Positions 28,206 through 37,842 are shown, numbered from the stretch's first letter. The stretch is DNA of 64,000 nucleotides from JADKFD01 sp050250665 (GCA_050250665.1 JBFWOF010000008.1:68882-132881), one strand, 5' to 3'. Notes: generated by a model from the sequence alone, not told the origin. Made by a program: numbers and translations.

Positions 28206-30314
28206 TTACCAGATGGCAATCCGCTGCTCGCCGTCGCGCACCATCGGATCATCAGCCTTGCAACTGAAGGCCTCGGCGAAGGCCGGCATGTTGCTCGGCG
28301 TTCCGATGGCACGGAAGCGCGCCGGCGCGTGCGGATCGGTGACCAGACGCACCGCCAGTTCCTTGTCGGTGTAACCGCGACGCCAGACCGTGGCCCAGTT
28401 CATGAAGAAGCGCTGATCCTGGGTGAAGCCGTCGATCATCGGATCAACAAAGTTCTCGCCCTGCGCCAGTTTCAAGGCATCACGGGCGACCGTCAGACCA
28501 CCCAGATCGGCAATGTTCTCACCCAGCGTCAGCGCACCATTGACGTGCTTGCCGTCGATGGCCTCGTAACCGTTGAACTGTTCGATCAGCATCGCCGTCC
28601 TGGCCTTGAAGCCCTCGGCATCACTCGGCTGCCACCAGTTGGCGAAGGTGCCGTTGGCGTCGAAACGGCTGCCCTGATCGTCATAGCCGTGCAGCATCTC
28701 ATGACCGATCACCGCGCCGATGCCGCCGTAGTTGGTGGCCAGATCAGCGCTCGGATCAAAGAAGGGCGGCTGCAGGATGGCGGCCGGGAACACGATTTCG
28801 TTGAGCAGCGGGTTGTAGTAGGCGTTGACCGTCTGCGGGGTCATGCCCCACTCGCTCTTGTCCTTGGGCTTGCCGATCTTGGCTACCTGATAGGCGTGGT
28901 TGAAGCGGGCCGCGGCCATGATGTTGGCAATGTAGCTGTCGCGAGTGGTGCTGAGGCCAGACCAGTCGCGCCACTTGTCCGGATAGCCGATCTTGGGATT
29001 GAAACTGGCCCATTTCTCCAGCGCCTTGGCGCGGGTTTCCGGGCTCATCCACTCCAGTTTCTCCAGGCGCGCCTTCAGGGCGGTCGACAGATTGGCCACC
29101 AGCTTTTCCATCTGCGCCTTGGATTCGGGCGGGAAGGCGACTTCCACATAGATTTCGCCCAGCGCCTCACCGACGGTGCCATTGACGGTGTCGAGCACGC
29201 GCTTCCAGCGCGGCTTCTGCTCTTCCTGGCCGCGCAGGGTCTTGCCGTAGAAGGCAAAGTTCTGGTCGGCATAGGCCTTGCTGAGGAAGGGCGCAGCATT
29301 GTCGATGACGTGGAAGTGCAGGTAGGCCTGCCAGTCGGCAACCGGCGTCTGCTCCAGCATGGCGTTGAGCTTGGCGAAGAAGTCCGGGTTCGACATCGAG
29401 AACATGGCCGGCGCAGTCATTCCGTTGGCCTTGAAGAACTCGGCCCACGGCAGCAGCGGGGTCTTGGCATCGGCATCCGCCACAGTCACCGGGTTGTAGT
29501 ACTTGGAGACGTCACGCGACATCTCTTCGGTGGAGTAGGACACTTCGGCCAGTTGGGTCTCGATGGCCATGATCGCCGCGGCCTGCGCCTTGGCGCTGGC
29601 TTCGTCCGCACCCGCCAGCTTCAGCATGGACTCGATATGAGCCACATAGGCCTCACGCTCGGCCTTGTGCTCGTCGCCGGCGTAGTAGGTCTTGTCGGGC
29701 AGACCCAGACCATCCTGAGTCACATAGGCGATGACCTGACTGGAATCCTGGAAATCGGATTCACCGCCAAAGCCGAACAGCATGCCGCGGCCGTCAGCAT
29801 GGGCGTCACGCACGAAAGCGGCCAGTTCCTGCGGCGTCGACAGCGCCGCAATCTGATCCAGGATCGGCTGGATCGGCGTCAGGCCGGCCGCTTCAGCGGC
29901 AGCTTCATCCATGCCAGTCGCCCAGAAGTCACCGATGACCTTCTCGACTCCAGCAACATCCTTCTTCACTGCCAGTTTCTCGACGATCTGCTTCTGCACG
30001 CCCAGCGAGCGCTCGCCCAGCATCTCGAAGCTGCCCCAGGTGGTGCGATCGGCCGGCACCGGGTTGGCGGCCAGCCACTTGCCGTTGACGTAGCCGTTGA
30101 GGTCGGTGCAGGCGGAGATGGCCGGATCCAGATCGCTGGCCTGGAAGACCGGCAGCGCCGGCAGACTGGCGACGTCGATGCTGAGCTTCTCGGGCGCAGC
30201 CGGAGCGACGGGCGCAGCCGGAGCAGCAGTCTGGGGGGCTTCGTTGCCACAGGCAGCGAGCAGCAGGGCGGCGGCTAGCGCCGCAGACAGCGGTTTGAGC
30301 ACGGAACGGATCAC
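28206..30314 (-). CDS. M13 family metallopeptidase (neprilysin/PepO-like) lipoprotein
   Basis: 702 residues from a GTG at 30314 with GAGGGAG upstream. The N-terminal hydrophobic stretch ends in LLAACGN, a lipobox, so the enzyme is anchored by lipid in the cell envelope; a Pro/Ala-rich linker follows. The catalytic site is VIGHEMLHGYDDQG (HExxH near 536) with the third ligand in GENIADLGG (near 598). NAYYNPLLNEIVFPA and the end motif VRDGEQRIAIW are also family hallmarks. M13 enzymes are zinc endopeptidases cutting peptides of moderate size. All key residues are intact. Monocistronic. Confidence 0.93.
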   Translation of the reverse strand: MIRSVLKPLSAALAAALLLAACGNEAPQTAAPAAPVAPAAPEKLSIDVASLPALPVFQASDLDPAISACTDLNGYVNGKWLAANPVPADRTTWGSFEMLGERSLGVQKQIVEKLAVKKDVAGVEKVIGDFWATGMDEAAAEAAGLTPIQPILDQIAALSTPQELAAFVRDAHADGRGMLFGFGGESDFQDSSQVIAYVTQDGLGLPDKTYYAGDEHKAEREAYVAHIESMLKLAGADEASAKAQAAAIMAIETQLAEVSYSTEEMSRDVSKYYNPVTVADADAKTPLLPWAEFFKANGMTAPAMFSMSNPDFFAKLNAMLEQTPVADWQAYLHFHVIDNAAPFLSKAYADQNFAFYGKTLRGQEEQKPRWKRVLDTVNGTVGEALGEIYVEVAFPPESKAQMEKLVANLSTALKARLEKLEWMSPETRAKALEKWASFNPKIGYPDKWRDWSGLSTTRDSYIANIMAAARFNHAYQVAKIGKPKDKSEWGMTPQTVNAYYNPLLNEIVFPAAILQPPFFDPSADLATNYGGIGAVIGHEMLHGYDDQGSRFDANGTFANWWQPSDAEGFKARTAMLIEQFNGYEAIDGKHVNGALTLGENIADLGGLTVARDALKLAQGENFVDPMIDGFTQDQRFFMNWATVWRRGYTDKELAVRLVTDPHAPARFRAIGTPSNMPAFAEAFSCKADDPMVRDGEQRIAIW

Positions 30315-30441
30315 GGAATCTCCCTCATCGGATTGGCGGCAGGCGCAACAGGACAAAGGCCCCCGCGTGGGCCGCGGAATCTAGGCCATTTTCACGGTTT
30401 CGCCATGAGCCGGAGGTCATGGGTGGCACGGAACAGCCACG

Positions 30442-30927
30442 CGGGGCACGGGGAAGCGGGGAAACTCGCGTAAGGTGCGGTAACCGAGCGAGTAGGATAC
30501 GGGTGAACCCGCATAAGGCGTATCCCCGTTGAATGTAGGGTGGAACCCGCCCACGACTCCGCCCCGTCCATTCGATATGACACCGCAGGCGGATTCCACC
30601 GTCGGCGACGCGACCACGCCTCACGTTGCGCAAACATCCGCGGCAAGCGGTGGAAACCGCCCAAGACAAGTCGCCGATCCTCGCGACCAATCCCCACAGG
30701 CGGATTCCACCATCGGCGATGCGCCAAGGCCAGGTCGAGCCCAATCCGCGGTAAACGGTGGAATCCGCACGATAGAGCCGTGCGGGTTCCACCCTACCCG
30801 AGAACCCACCTTACGCGTTGAAATCGGAGGGTACTGGCTTGTCCACCAGAGCTTGTGCAATACCCTGCAGCAGGGCCTAGACGGCTCTTCCCCGTGCCCC
30901 GTGCCCCGTTTCCCCTGCCCCGTCCCG
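30442..30927. repeat. Inverted G/C-rich tracts bounding a repeat block
   Basis: A G-rich tract at 30442-30463 (CGGGGCACGGGGAAGCGGGG) faces the C-rich tract 30887-30927. The right tract lies inside the 3' end of the MATE gene and codes its last residues (GAGETGHGARGRA). It is the same family as 23455-23616. Confidence 0.6.
30535..30797. repeat. MITE-like block with 16-bp inverted ends and internal tandem copies
   Basis: Perfect 16-bp inverted ends GTAGGGTGGAACCCGC (30535-30550) and its complement (30782-30797) enclose two direct copies, 111 bp apart, of a unit starting CAGGCGGATTCCACC (30586 and 30697) and containing ATCCGCGGYAARCGGTGGAA. No coding capacity. It fills most of the gap between the M13 peptidase promoter side and the MATE stop. 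Confidence 0.7.
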
Positions 30928-32289
30928 CAGCCTGCGCAGACTCGTCAGCAGTCGCCAGTTCAAGAGGATTGCCGCCATGCTCAGGCCGGCGATGAAGCCG
31001 ATCCACAGGCCCGGGCCGCCCCAGCCGACCTTGAAGCCCAGGGTCCAGGCCATGGGGAAGCCCACGCCCCAGTATGCGATGGCGGTGATGATCATCGGGA
31101 ACTGGGTGTCCTTGAGCCCGCGCAGGGCACCGGCGGCGACCACCTGGATGCCGTCGGAGAGCTGGAAGATCGCCGCCAGGAACATCAGTTGTACCGCCAG
31201 CGGCACCAGGGCTTCGGCACCCGGCGCGTATAGGCGGGTGATCGGGGCCGCCAGCCAAAGCATGACGGCGGCCGATAGCAGCTGTGTGCCCAGCGCCAGC
31301 GTCAGGCCGGCAAGGGCGGCGCGGCGGACGTCGCCGATCTGCTCGGCGCCGCGGGCATGTCCCACCCGCACCGTGACCGCCTGCGCCAGGCCCAGCGGCA
31401 GCATGAAAGCGACCGAGGCCACGTTGATGGCGATCTGGTGCGCCGCCGCCCAGTCACCGCCGATACGCCCCATCAACAGCGCCACGACGATGAACAGACC
31501 GCCCTCCATCTGCCAGGCGAAGGCCATCGGCATTCCCAGCGCCAGCAGGGCCCTGATCGGATCGCGTCGGGGTCGATCGAGCTTGAGGATCGGGCCGAAG
31601 CGCAGAAACCATGAGGCACGGCTCAGATACCAGGCCAGCCCTATCGCCTCCAGCCACAGGGTGATGGCCGTGGCCAGACCCAGACCAAAAGTGCCCAGTG
31701 CCGGAATCGGCCCGGCACCGAAGGCCAGCAGGATCGCCAGCGGCACCAGTAACACCAGGCCGGCCAAAGCGGCCACCATGCCCGGCTTGGTTCGACCCAG
31801 ACCCTCGGCGTAGCCACGCAGCAGGTAAAAGGCCGCCAGCGCCGGCCCGCCGAAACCCACGCCGCGCAGGAAATCGGCAGCGTAGGGATACAGCGCCGGA
31901 TCTACACCGACGAGCCGCAGCGCGCCGCTGCCGAAGAAACAGATCAGCATCACGACCAGCCCCAGGGCCAGGGCCAGCCACCAGGCCTGACGCGCCTGGG
32001 CGGCGATCTCATCGAAACGTCGTGCGCCAAACAGCTGGGCAACGATGGGCGTGATCGCAGCCAGAATGCCGATGGTCAGCAACAGCGCGACCGTATAAAC
32101 GGCACCGCCCACGGCCACACCGCCGAGCGCGGCCGAGCTGATGCGGCCGGCGACGATGCTGTCGGCCACGGTCATGCCCATCGCCGAGACCTGCCCGACG
32201 ATCAGAGGCGCTGCCAGTCGCGCGGTCTCCAGCAAATGGCTTCGGTAGGGGGCGGGTGTGTCCAAGCGATGCGCTGTGTTTGATTTCAA
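30877..32289 (-). CDS. MATE family multidrug/metabolite exporter (NorM-like)
   Basis: About 470 residues with 12 membrane helices. ARLAAPLIVGQVSAMGMTVADSIVAG at the N-terminus, GVGFGGPALAAFYLLRGYAEG and VPLAVQLMFLAAIFQLSDGI are typical NorM features. These antiporters use sodium or proton gradients to export cationic drugs. No ATG fits: the frame is open to 33141, but that part is antisense to the SDR gene. I place the start at TTG 32289; TTG 32265 is possible. The last 15 residues (GETGHGARGR) are coded by a dispersed G-rich repeat, so the C-terminus was rewritten by repeat DNA. Confidence 0.82.
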   Translation of the reverse strand: MKSNTAHRLDTPAPYRSHLLETARLAAPLIVGQVSAMGMTVADSIVAGRISSAALGGVAVGGAVYTVALLLTIGILAAITPIVAQLFGARRFDEIAAQARQAWWLALALGLVVMLICFFGSGALRLVGVDPALYPYAADFLRGVGFGGPALAAFYLLRGYAEGLGRTKPGMVAALAGLVLLVPLAILLAFGAGPIPALGTFGLGLATAITLWLEAIGLAWYLSRASWFLRFGPILKLDRPRRDPIRALLALGMPMAFAWQMEGGLFIVVALLMGRIGGDWAAAHQIAINVASVAFMLPLGLAQAVTVRVGHARGAEQIGDVRRAALAGLTLALGTQLLSAAVMLWLAAPITRLYAPGAEALVPLAVQLMFLAAIFQLSDGIQVVAAGALRGLKDTQFPMIITAIAYWGVGFPMAWTLGFKVGWGGPGLWIGFIAGLSMAAILLNWRLLTSLRRLRDGAGETGHGARGRAV

Positions 32290-32340
32290 GGCCGCGTATC
32301 TTAGGGCTCTTGCGAGGACTTGCGGCTCCAGGGAGTAGAC

Positions 32341-33327
32341 ATGCCGACAGCACTGGTGACCGGCGCCACCGGATTTCTGGGAGGACACATCGTCCGGCTG
32401 CTGCTGGAGAATGATTACGAGGTACGCGCCCTGTATCGCTCGGAAGCCACCATCGCAGCGATCGCGGAGCTGCCGATCGAGTTCATACAAGGTGATGTCA
32501 GCGATCGGGCCTCGCTGGAAAGGGCCATGCACGACGCACCCGATCTGGTGTTCCATGTGGCCGCCAGCACGGCCATGTGGAAACCCAGGTCCGCCCAGCA
32601 GACCCTGATCAATGTCGAGGGCACGCGCAACGTGGTCCAGGCCGCGCTGCGGGCCAAGGTTGGCCGGTTGGTCCACACCTCCAGCGTCGCTGTCTATGGC
32701 CTGACCGACGACGTCATCAACGAAAGTTCGCCGCATCTGGGACGCGATTCCTGGATCAACTATGCCCGCAGCAAGGCCTTGGGCGAGGACGCGGTTCAGG
32801 CCGGCATCCGTTCCGGACTGGATGCGGTGATCTGCAACCCCACGCATATCTTCGGCCCGGGTGACACCCAGAACTGGGCGCGACTGATCATGCTGGTCGA
32901 TCAGCAGAAGCTGCCCGGTGTGCCGCCGGGATCGGGCTCCTTCATCGATGTACGCGAGGCGGCGCAGGCTCATCTGGCCGCCGCAGAACGTGGTGCCAAG
33001 GGCGGAAGCTATCTGTTGGGCGGCGAGGAATGCAGTTTTCTCGATCTGGTCCAGCGCATCGGGCGACTGCTGGGCAAACCCGCGCCGAGCAAGGCTGTCC
33101 CGGCCTTTGCGATGCGCACGCTCGCCCAGATCCAGGATCACTGGAGCCGCTTCAGCGGCAAGGAGCCCAAGCTGACCCCGGAATCAGTGGCCTTTGTCTG
33201 CCAGCGGATGCGCTGCGACATCAGCAAGGCCAGGCGCGAGCTCGATCTCAAGGTCACGCCACTGGACCATCTGCTGGCCGACACCATCGCCTGGCTGCGC
33301 CAGAACCGTTTGATCCAACGCCCATGA
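32341..33327 (+). CDS. NAD-dependent epimerase/dehydratase (extended SDR, HpnA/DFR-like)
   Basis: 328 residues. NAD motif VTGATGFLGGHIVRLLLE at the N-terminus, FHVAAST, LVHTSSVAVYG, and the catalytic YARSK (Y-x-x-x-K). NPTHIFGPGDTQNW and a variable C-terminal domain follow. The overall pattern is that of dihydroflavonol-reductase-like extended SDRs, which include hopanoid-linked HpnA, but no hopanoid gene is near, so the substrate is unknown. The ATG at 32341 has GGGAG 7 nt upstream. The stop overlaps the next gene by ATGA. Confidence 0.87.
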   Translation: MPTALVTGATGFLGGHIVRLLLENDYEVRALYRSEATIAAIAELPIEFIQGDVSDRASLERAMHDAPDLVFHVAASTAMWKPRSAQQTLINVEGTRNVVQAALRAKVGRLVHTSSVAVYGLTDDVINESSPHLGRDSWINYARSKALGEDAVQAGIRSGLDAVICNPTHIFGPGDTQNWARLIMLVDQQKLPGVPPGSGSFIDVREAAQAHLAAAERGAKGGSYLLGGEECSFLDLVQRIGRLLGKPAPSKAVPAFAMRTLAQIQDHWSRFSGKEPKLTPESVAFVCQRMRCDISKARRELDLKVTPLDHLLADTIAWLRQNRLIQRP

Positions 33328-34538
33328 AGCAGACTCCGCCGGTAGCCGAAGTCGCGCTGGCCACGGCCGGGACCGATACACCGGCGCGGCCGCTGAGTCG
33401 TGCGCAACGCAAGGCCATCGCCTGGCAGGGCAAGTCCTGCGAGAACTGCGACATTCCCCTGCAGGGACCGTTCTGCCACCGTTGCGGGCAGCCCGAACGC
33501 ACACCGATCCGCGATCTGCTGGCGCTCTCCAACGACGCCCTGGATTACCTGTTCGATGTCGACTCGCGGGTCTGGCGCACGCTGCTCAGCCTGTTCTTCG
33601 CCCCCGGTCGGCTGACCGAGGCCTATCTGGCCGGCAAGCGCATGAGCTTCATCCGGCCGATGCGCATCTACCTGGTCATGAGTGCGCTGCTGTTTGTCGT
33701 GGTCAACTGGACCAGCGACCTCAACATGCGGGTCACCGGGGACGGCGATGTGCAGATCAATGGCTCGGCGGAAGATGTGGTCCTGCCGCAGCTGCCGGCG
33801 CCTCCGAAGCCGCCGGATGCCGGTACCGGGGCGATGGATCCAGACGCCGCAAGACGGGCCGAGGAAGTGGCGGCGGCACAAGCTGAAGCTGCCCAGGCAC
33901 TGGCCCAGGCGTCCGAACAGATCAAGGCCAAAGCGGCTGCAGAGGAGAATTCGGGGGCGACGGTCAAGGAGAAAAAGCCAATCAATCTGACCTTCGCCGG
34001 CGATCGGCCCTGGCATCGCCAGGACAATCCGCTGCTGCTGGACTGGCTGCCACCCGCAGCAAACGAATGGATGAATGACTACATCGCCGTCATCAAGGCC
34101 AATCTGGAACTGGTGCGGGACGATCCACGCCGGCTTGGACATTCCTTCCTGCAGGTGCTGCCGCAGAGCCTGTTCGTGCTTTTGCCGATCTTTGCACTGC
34201 TGCTCAAGCTGGTGTTGATCACCAAGCGCCGGCTGTACATGGAACACCTGATGGTGGCCGTACACAGCCACACCTTCATCTACATGGGGATACTGGTCGC
34301 CATCGGGCTGTCCAAACTGGCCGAACGGTGGCCTGCGGGCTGGTTCAATCCGTGGTGGTTCCTGATGGGAGTTTCGATTGCCTGGATACCGCTCAATCTG
34401 TTCCTGACCCAGAAACGAGTGTACCGGCAGCGCTGGTGGGGGGCGCCCTTCGCTTTTTTTGTGGTCGGCACCCTGTATCTTATCCTGGTCTCATTCACGG
34501 TCGTCGCCGCCCTGGTGATGAGCCTCGTGAACCTATGA
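33324..34538 (+). CDS. Zinc-ribbon membrane protein, DUF3667-like
   Basis: 404 residues. A zinc ribbon CENCDIPLQGPFCHRCGQ (about 38-55) at the cytoplasmic N-terminus precedes YLFDVDSRVWRTLLSLFFAP and the motif GRLTEAYLAGKRMSFIRPMR. About five membrane helices follow, with a large Ala/Glu-rich loop between the first and second (about 130-225). This matches the DUF3667/YckC-neighbour family of unknown function. The start overlaps the SDR stop by 4 bp, and a DUF4286 gene follows after 22 bp, so the four genes through priA may be one transcript. No catalytic motif seen. Confidence 0.75.
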   Translation: MKQTPPVAEVALATAGTDTPARPLSRAQRKAIAWQGKSCENCDIPLQGPFCHRCGQPERTPIRDLLALSNDALDYLFDVDSRVWRTLLSLFFAPGRLTEAYLAGKRMSFIRPMRIYLVMSALLFVVVNWTSDLNMRVTGDGDVQINGSAEDVVLPQLPAPPKPPDAGTGAMDPDAARRAEEVAAAQAEAAQALAQASEQIKAKAAAEENSGATVKEKKPINLTFAGDRPWHRQDNPLLLDWLPPAANEWMNDYIAVIKANLELVRDDPRRLGHSFLQVLPQSLFVLLPIFALLLKLVLITKRRLYMEHLMVAVHSHTFIYMGILVAIGLSKLAERWPAGWFNPWWFLMGVSIAWIPLNLFLTQKRVYRQRWWGAPFAFFVVGTLYLILVSFTVVAALVMSLVNL

Positions 34539-34560
34539 ATCTGGAGCTGGTGGAGCAGGC

Positions 34561-34884
34561 ATGATCGTCTATGAAGTCAATATCAAGGTCCGCGAAGCAG
34601 TCGCCGACGACTACCGCGCGTGGCTGGGCGATCATGTGCGTGAACTGCTGACCCTGCCGGGGTTCCTCAGCGCCGAAGTGATGGTGCTGGAGCCCGAACA
34701 GCCGACGCCGGAGCAGCAGGAACTGGTGGTGGCCTACCGGCTGGAAAGCCACCACTCGCTGGCCTGCTATCTGGCCGAGCATGCGCCACGCATGCGCGCC
34801 AAAGCCGCGGAACGCTTCGAGGGCCAGTTCGAAATCTCGCGCCGGGTGCTGGCGCCGCTGGTCGAGATGCTGCGCGTCGACTAG
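34561..34884 (+). CDS. DUF4286 family protein
   Basis: 107 residues. IVYEVNIKVREAVADDYRAW, then LGDHVRELLTLPGFLSAEV, is the DUF4286 signature, a small ferredoxin-like (dimeric alpha-beta barrel) fold of unknown function. YRLESHHSLACYLAEHAPRM and the end ISRRVLAPL are also shared by the family. It may dimerise like antibiotic monooxygenase-type proteins, but no active site is known. It lies between the zinc-ribbon membrane protein and priA, 8 bp before the latter, and is probably co-transcribed with priA. Confidence 0.85.
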   Translation: MIVYEVNIKVREAVADDYRAWLGDHVRELLTLPGFLSAEVMVLEPEQPTPEQQELVVAYRLESHHSLACYLAEHAPRMRAKAAERFEGQFEISRRVLAPLVEMLRVD

Positions 34885-34892
34885 TCGGCGAC

Positions 34893-37091
34893 ATGTCCCA
34901 GACCCAGGACTTGAAACCGCTGCGCGTACGCGTGGCGGTGCCAGTGCCCTTGCCGCGGCTGTTCGACTACTGCCACGACGATCCCGGGATCGGCCCGACG
35001 CTGCAGCCTGGACTGCGGGTACTGGTGGAATTCGGGCGCCGCAAGCTGATCGGCCTGATCCTCGAGGTGACGACGGGATCGGTCGAGGGCCTGAAGCCGC
35101 TGCTGTCGGTGCTGGACACCGAGCCCCTGGCAGACCCGGCGCTGTGGGCGGTGTTTCCACGGGTGGCCCGTTACTACCTGGCGCCGCTCGGAGAAACGCT
35201 GGCAACGGCGCTACCAGTGGGACTTCGCCGCGACACGCCGATGTCGCAACCGGAGCGTCTGCTGTATGTGCTGAGCGCCGAAGGCCAAGCCATGACCGCC
35301 CCGCTGCGTGGGGTTGCCAGACAGCGCTTGTGGCAACGCCTGCAGCAATCGCCCGCCAGCCAGACCGATCTGGCGCAGGCGCACGCGCGCTGGCGCCCGC
35401 TGGTCGAGACCTGGATCGAGGCCGGCTGGGTCGAAGCGCTGCCGCTGTCGCCGTATGCGCCGCCACCGATACTGGCCCCGTCTCCGGCATTGTCCGTCGA
35501 ACAGGAGGTGGTGTTGGGCGAAATCCGCGCCGGTGCTGGCCGGTTTGGCGTCTACCTGCTCGACGGGGTTACCGGGAGCGGCAAGACTGAGGTTTACCTG
35601 CGGCTGATCGCCGATACCCTCGCCCGCGGTCAGCAAGCTCTGCTGTTGGTGCCGGAGATCGGGCTTACGCCGCAACTAGTTGCACGCGTGCGTGAGCGCT
35701 TGCCGGGGCGGGTGGCGGCGCTGCATTCGGAGCTGTCCGAGGGCGAGCGGGTGGAGGCCTTTCTGGCGGCTGCCAAGGGCGAGATCGATGTGCTCATCGG
35801 CACCCGCTCGGCGGTCTGGACACCCTTGCCGCGACTGGCACTGGTCGTCGTCGACGAGGAGCATGACGCCTCCTACAAGCAACAGGATGGTATCCGCTAT
35901 CACGCCCGCGATGTCGCCCTGCTGCGAGCTCAGGGAATGGCCGCAACCGTCGTGCTGGGCAGCGCGACCCCCAGCCTGGAGAGCCTGCGCAATGCGGAAC
36001 TGGGCCGCTACCGGCGGCTGTTGATGCGCAGCCGCATCGGCGCTGCCCGGCAGCCGCGCTGGCGGGTGGTCGATCTGCGCGGGGAGCGGCTCAAGGACGG
36101 CCTGGCGCCGGCGACTTTGGGCGTCATCGGCGAGCATCTGCGTGCCGGCGGCCAGGTCCTGGTGTTCAAGAACCGCCGTGGATTCGCTCCGGCATTGCTG
36201 TGCCACGACTGCGGCTGGCACGCCGAATGTCCCGACTGCGATATCGCCCTGACGTTTCACCGCGGCGTGGCCTGGCTGCGCTGCCACCAATGCGGTCACC
36301 AACAGCGGCCGCCGGACTCCTGTCCGAACTGCCAGAGCCTGGCGCTGGTGCCCCAGGGCGCCGGCACCGAACGCCTGGAAGCCGCGCTCGCACTAGCCTT
36401 TCCGGGCGTCCCGCTGGTGCGCCTGGATCGCGATACCACCAGCCGCAAATCCAGTTTTGCCGCGGCCATCGACGAGCTGTTGCGCGGCACCTCGACGTTG
36501 ATCGTCGGTACCCAGATGCTGGCCAAGGGCCACCATCTGCCGGCGGTCACGCTGGCGGTCATTGTCGGCGTGGACGAGGGCCTGATGAGCGCCGATTTTC
36601 GCGCCAGCGAACGCCTGGCCCAGTTGATCGTGCAGGTGGCCGGTCGCGCCGGCCGCGCCGAGCGCGCCGGCGAGGTCTTGCTGCAGACCCATCTGCCCGA
36701 GCATCCGCTGCTGCAGACCCTGCTGCGTCAGGGTTATCCCGAGTACGCGCGGCTGGCACTGCAGGAACGGCAGGAGACCGAATTGCCCCCGGTCGGCTTT
36801 GCCGCGCTGATACGGGCCGAGCATGTCGAGGGCGGCAAAGCCGACCGATTCCTGGCCGAGCTGCTGGCCGGGTGTCCGCCGGAAAGCCGCGCGGGGGTCG
36901 AGATTTCCGGCCCCTTGCCGGCACCGCAACCGCGCCGGCAAGGACGCTGGCGCTTTCAGCTGGTCGCGATGGCCGCGGAGCGCGGGCCCTTGCATGCCTT
37001 CCTGGGCGTGGCGGTGGAACAGGCCTACGCTCAGGCCCGCGACCACAAGCTGCGCTGGAGCGTGGATGTGGACCCGCTCGATTTCGGCTGA
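34893..37091 (+). CDS. priA: Primosomal protein N' (replication restart helicase)
   Basis: 732 residues, full length. The N-terminal 3'-DNA-binding domain starts VRVAVPVPLPRLFDY. Walker A is GVTGSGKTEVYLRL (near 227), the DEAH-type motif VVDEEHDASYKQQDG (near 322), and ATVVLGSATPSLES is motif III. The zinc-binding insert (about 436-482) has eight cysteines in CHDCGWHAECPDCD and CHQCGHQQRPPDSCPNC. PriA reloads the replisome at stalled forks and recombination intermediates. All motifs are intact. It follows the DUF4286 gene by 8 bp. Confidence 0.96.
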   Translation: MSQTQDLKPLRVRVAVPVPLPRLFDYCHDDPGIGPTLQPGLRVLVEFGRRKLIGLILEVTTGSVEGLKPLLSVLDTEPLADPALWAVFPRVARYYLAPLGETLATALPVGLRRDTPMSQPERLLYVLSAEGQAMTAPLRGVARQRLWQRLQQSPASQTDLAQAHARWRPLVETWIEAGWVEALPLSPYAPPPILAPSPALSVEQEVVLGEIRAGAGRFGVYLLDGVTGSGKTEVYLRLIADTLARGQQALLLVPEIGLTPQLVARVRERLPGRVAALHSELSEGERVEAFLAAAKGEIDVLIGTRSAVWTPLPRLALVVVDEEHDASYKQQDGIRYHARDVALLRAQGMAATVVLGSATPSLESLRNAELGRYRRLLMRSRIGAARQPRWRVVDLRGERLKDGLAPATLGVIGEHLRAGGQVLVFKNRRGFAPALLCHDCGWHAECPDCDIALTFHRGVAWLRCHQCGHQQRPPDSCPNCQSLALVPQGAGTERLEAALALAFPGVPLVRLDRDTTSRKSSFAAAIDELLRGTSTLIVGTQMLAKGHHLPAVTLAVIVGVDEGLMSADFRASERLAQLIVQVAGRAGRAERAGEVLLQTHLPEHPLLQTLLRQGYPEYARLALQERQETELPPVGFAALIRAEHVEGGKADRFLAELLAGCPPESRAGVEISGPLPAPQPRRQGRWRFQLVAMAAERGPLHAFLGVAVEQAYAQARDHKLRWSVDVDPLDFG

Positions 37092-37200
37092 GGCACAGTC
37101 CGCAATCTCTGCAACAAAGTATTTCGTTACGCTGTGTCACATGGGTATGCTGGCGCCGTCGTCCCGTGCTCTCGGGATCTTTCCCAAAGGAGAATTGACC

Positions 37201-37842
37201 ATGCGCCTGCCCCCGCTGTTTTTGATGTCCGCCCTGGCGCTTGCCGCGCCACTATCGGCACAGATGAGCTTCCAGCAATCCGCTGACCAGACTATCGTCA
37301 TGAATGCCGACAAGTCCGGACTGGTCGAGATGCTCTCGGCCAATGCCGTCACCTCCGCTGAATGGCCCTGGCAGATCGGCGGCAACCAGAGTGGCGAGTT
37401 CCCCTGGCAGATCAATCTGGGCAGCGACAAGGACTGGCCCTGGCAGACGCCGACCACGCAGCGCGTCGAGATCTCCGCTGCCGAGCTCTATTGGCTGTCG
37501 CCTTCGAGCACGGATCGCTCGGTTCGCGGCGGCGTTTATGCCGAACTGCGCGGCCAGGCCAGCGTGACCAACGCGCGCATTCGTCTGAATGGCGACTTTG
37601 CCAGCATGTATCCCGCCTTGGGCGACTTCATCTGGCAAGGACGGGTATCGGTAACGCCTCTGGCAGGCCAGGGCTACAGCAAGCAGCTCTTCGATATCAG
37701 CTGCGCCGGCGGCTTCCTGATCGTCAACCGCATCAACGTCGGTCGGCGCACGCGCTACAGCCCCTATGTCTTCGAGAACATGATGTTCTGGTGCGAGGCC
37801 GGCGATCGCCTGGGCTCTTCGGTGATGTTCCAGGAGCCCTGA
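37201..37842 (+). CDS. Secreted protein with three PWQ motifs, function unknown
   Basis: 213 residues. A signal peptide (1-20, ending PLSA) follows a strong AAGGAG site 8-9 nt before ATG 37201. The mature N-terminal part holds three evenly spaced copies of (W/F)PWQ: EWPWQIGG, EFPWQINLG and DWPWQTP, 13-14 residues apart. The rest is beta-rich with SVRGGVYAELRGQASV, two cysteines (ISCAGG and FWCEAG) and no membrane anchor. The repeated Trp motif suggests a surface-exposed beta hairpin array or ligand contact. I do not recognise the family. It stands alone, with its own upstream space of 110 bp after priA. Confidence 0.75.
   Translation: MRLPPLFLMSALALAAPLSAQMSFQQSADQTIVMNADKSGLVEMLSANAVTSAEWPWQIGGNQSGEFPWQINLGSDKDWPWQTPTTQRVEISAAELYWLSPSSTDRSVRGGVYAELRGQASVTNARIRLNGDFASMYPALGDFIWQGRVSVTPLAGQGYSKQLFDISCAGGFLIVNRINVGRRTRYSPYVFENMMFWCEAGDRLGSSVMFQEP

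Noticed and set aside
28329..30278. A 649-codon plus-strand frame
   Set aside because: Antisense to the M13 peptidase, which has an intact HExxH site and family C-terminus.
32320..32340. Longer start for the SDR protein (seven extra residues)
   Set aside because: The ATG at 32341 has GGGAG at good spacing and starts the NAD-binding strand as in the family.
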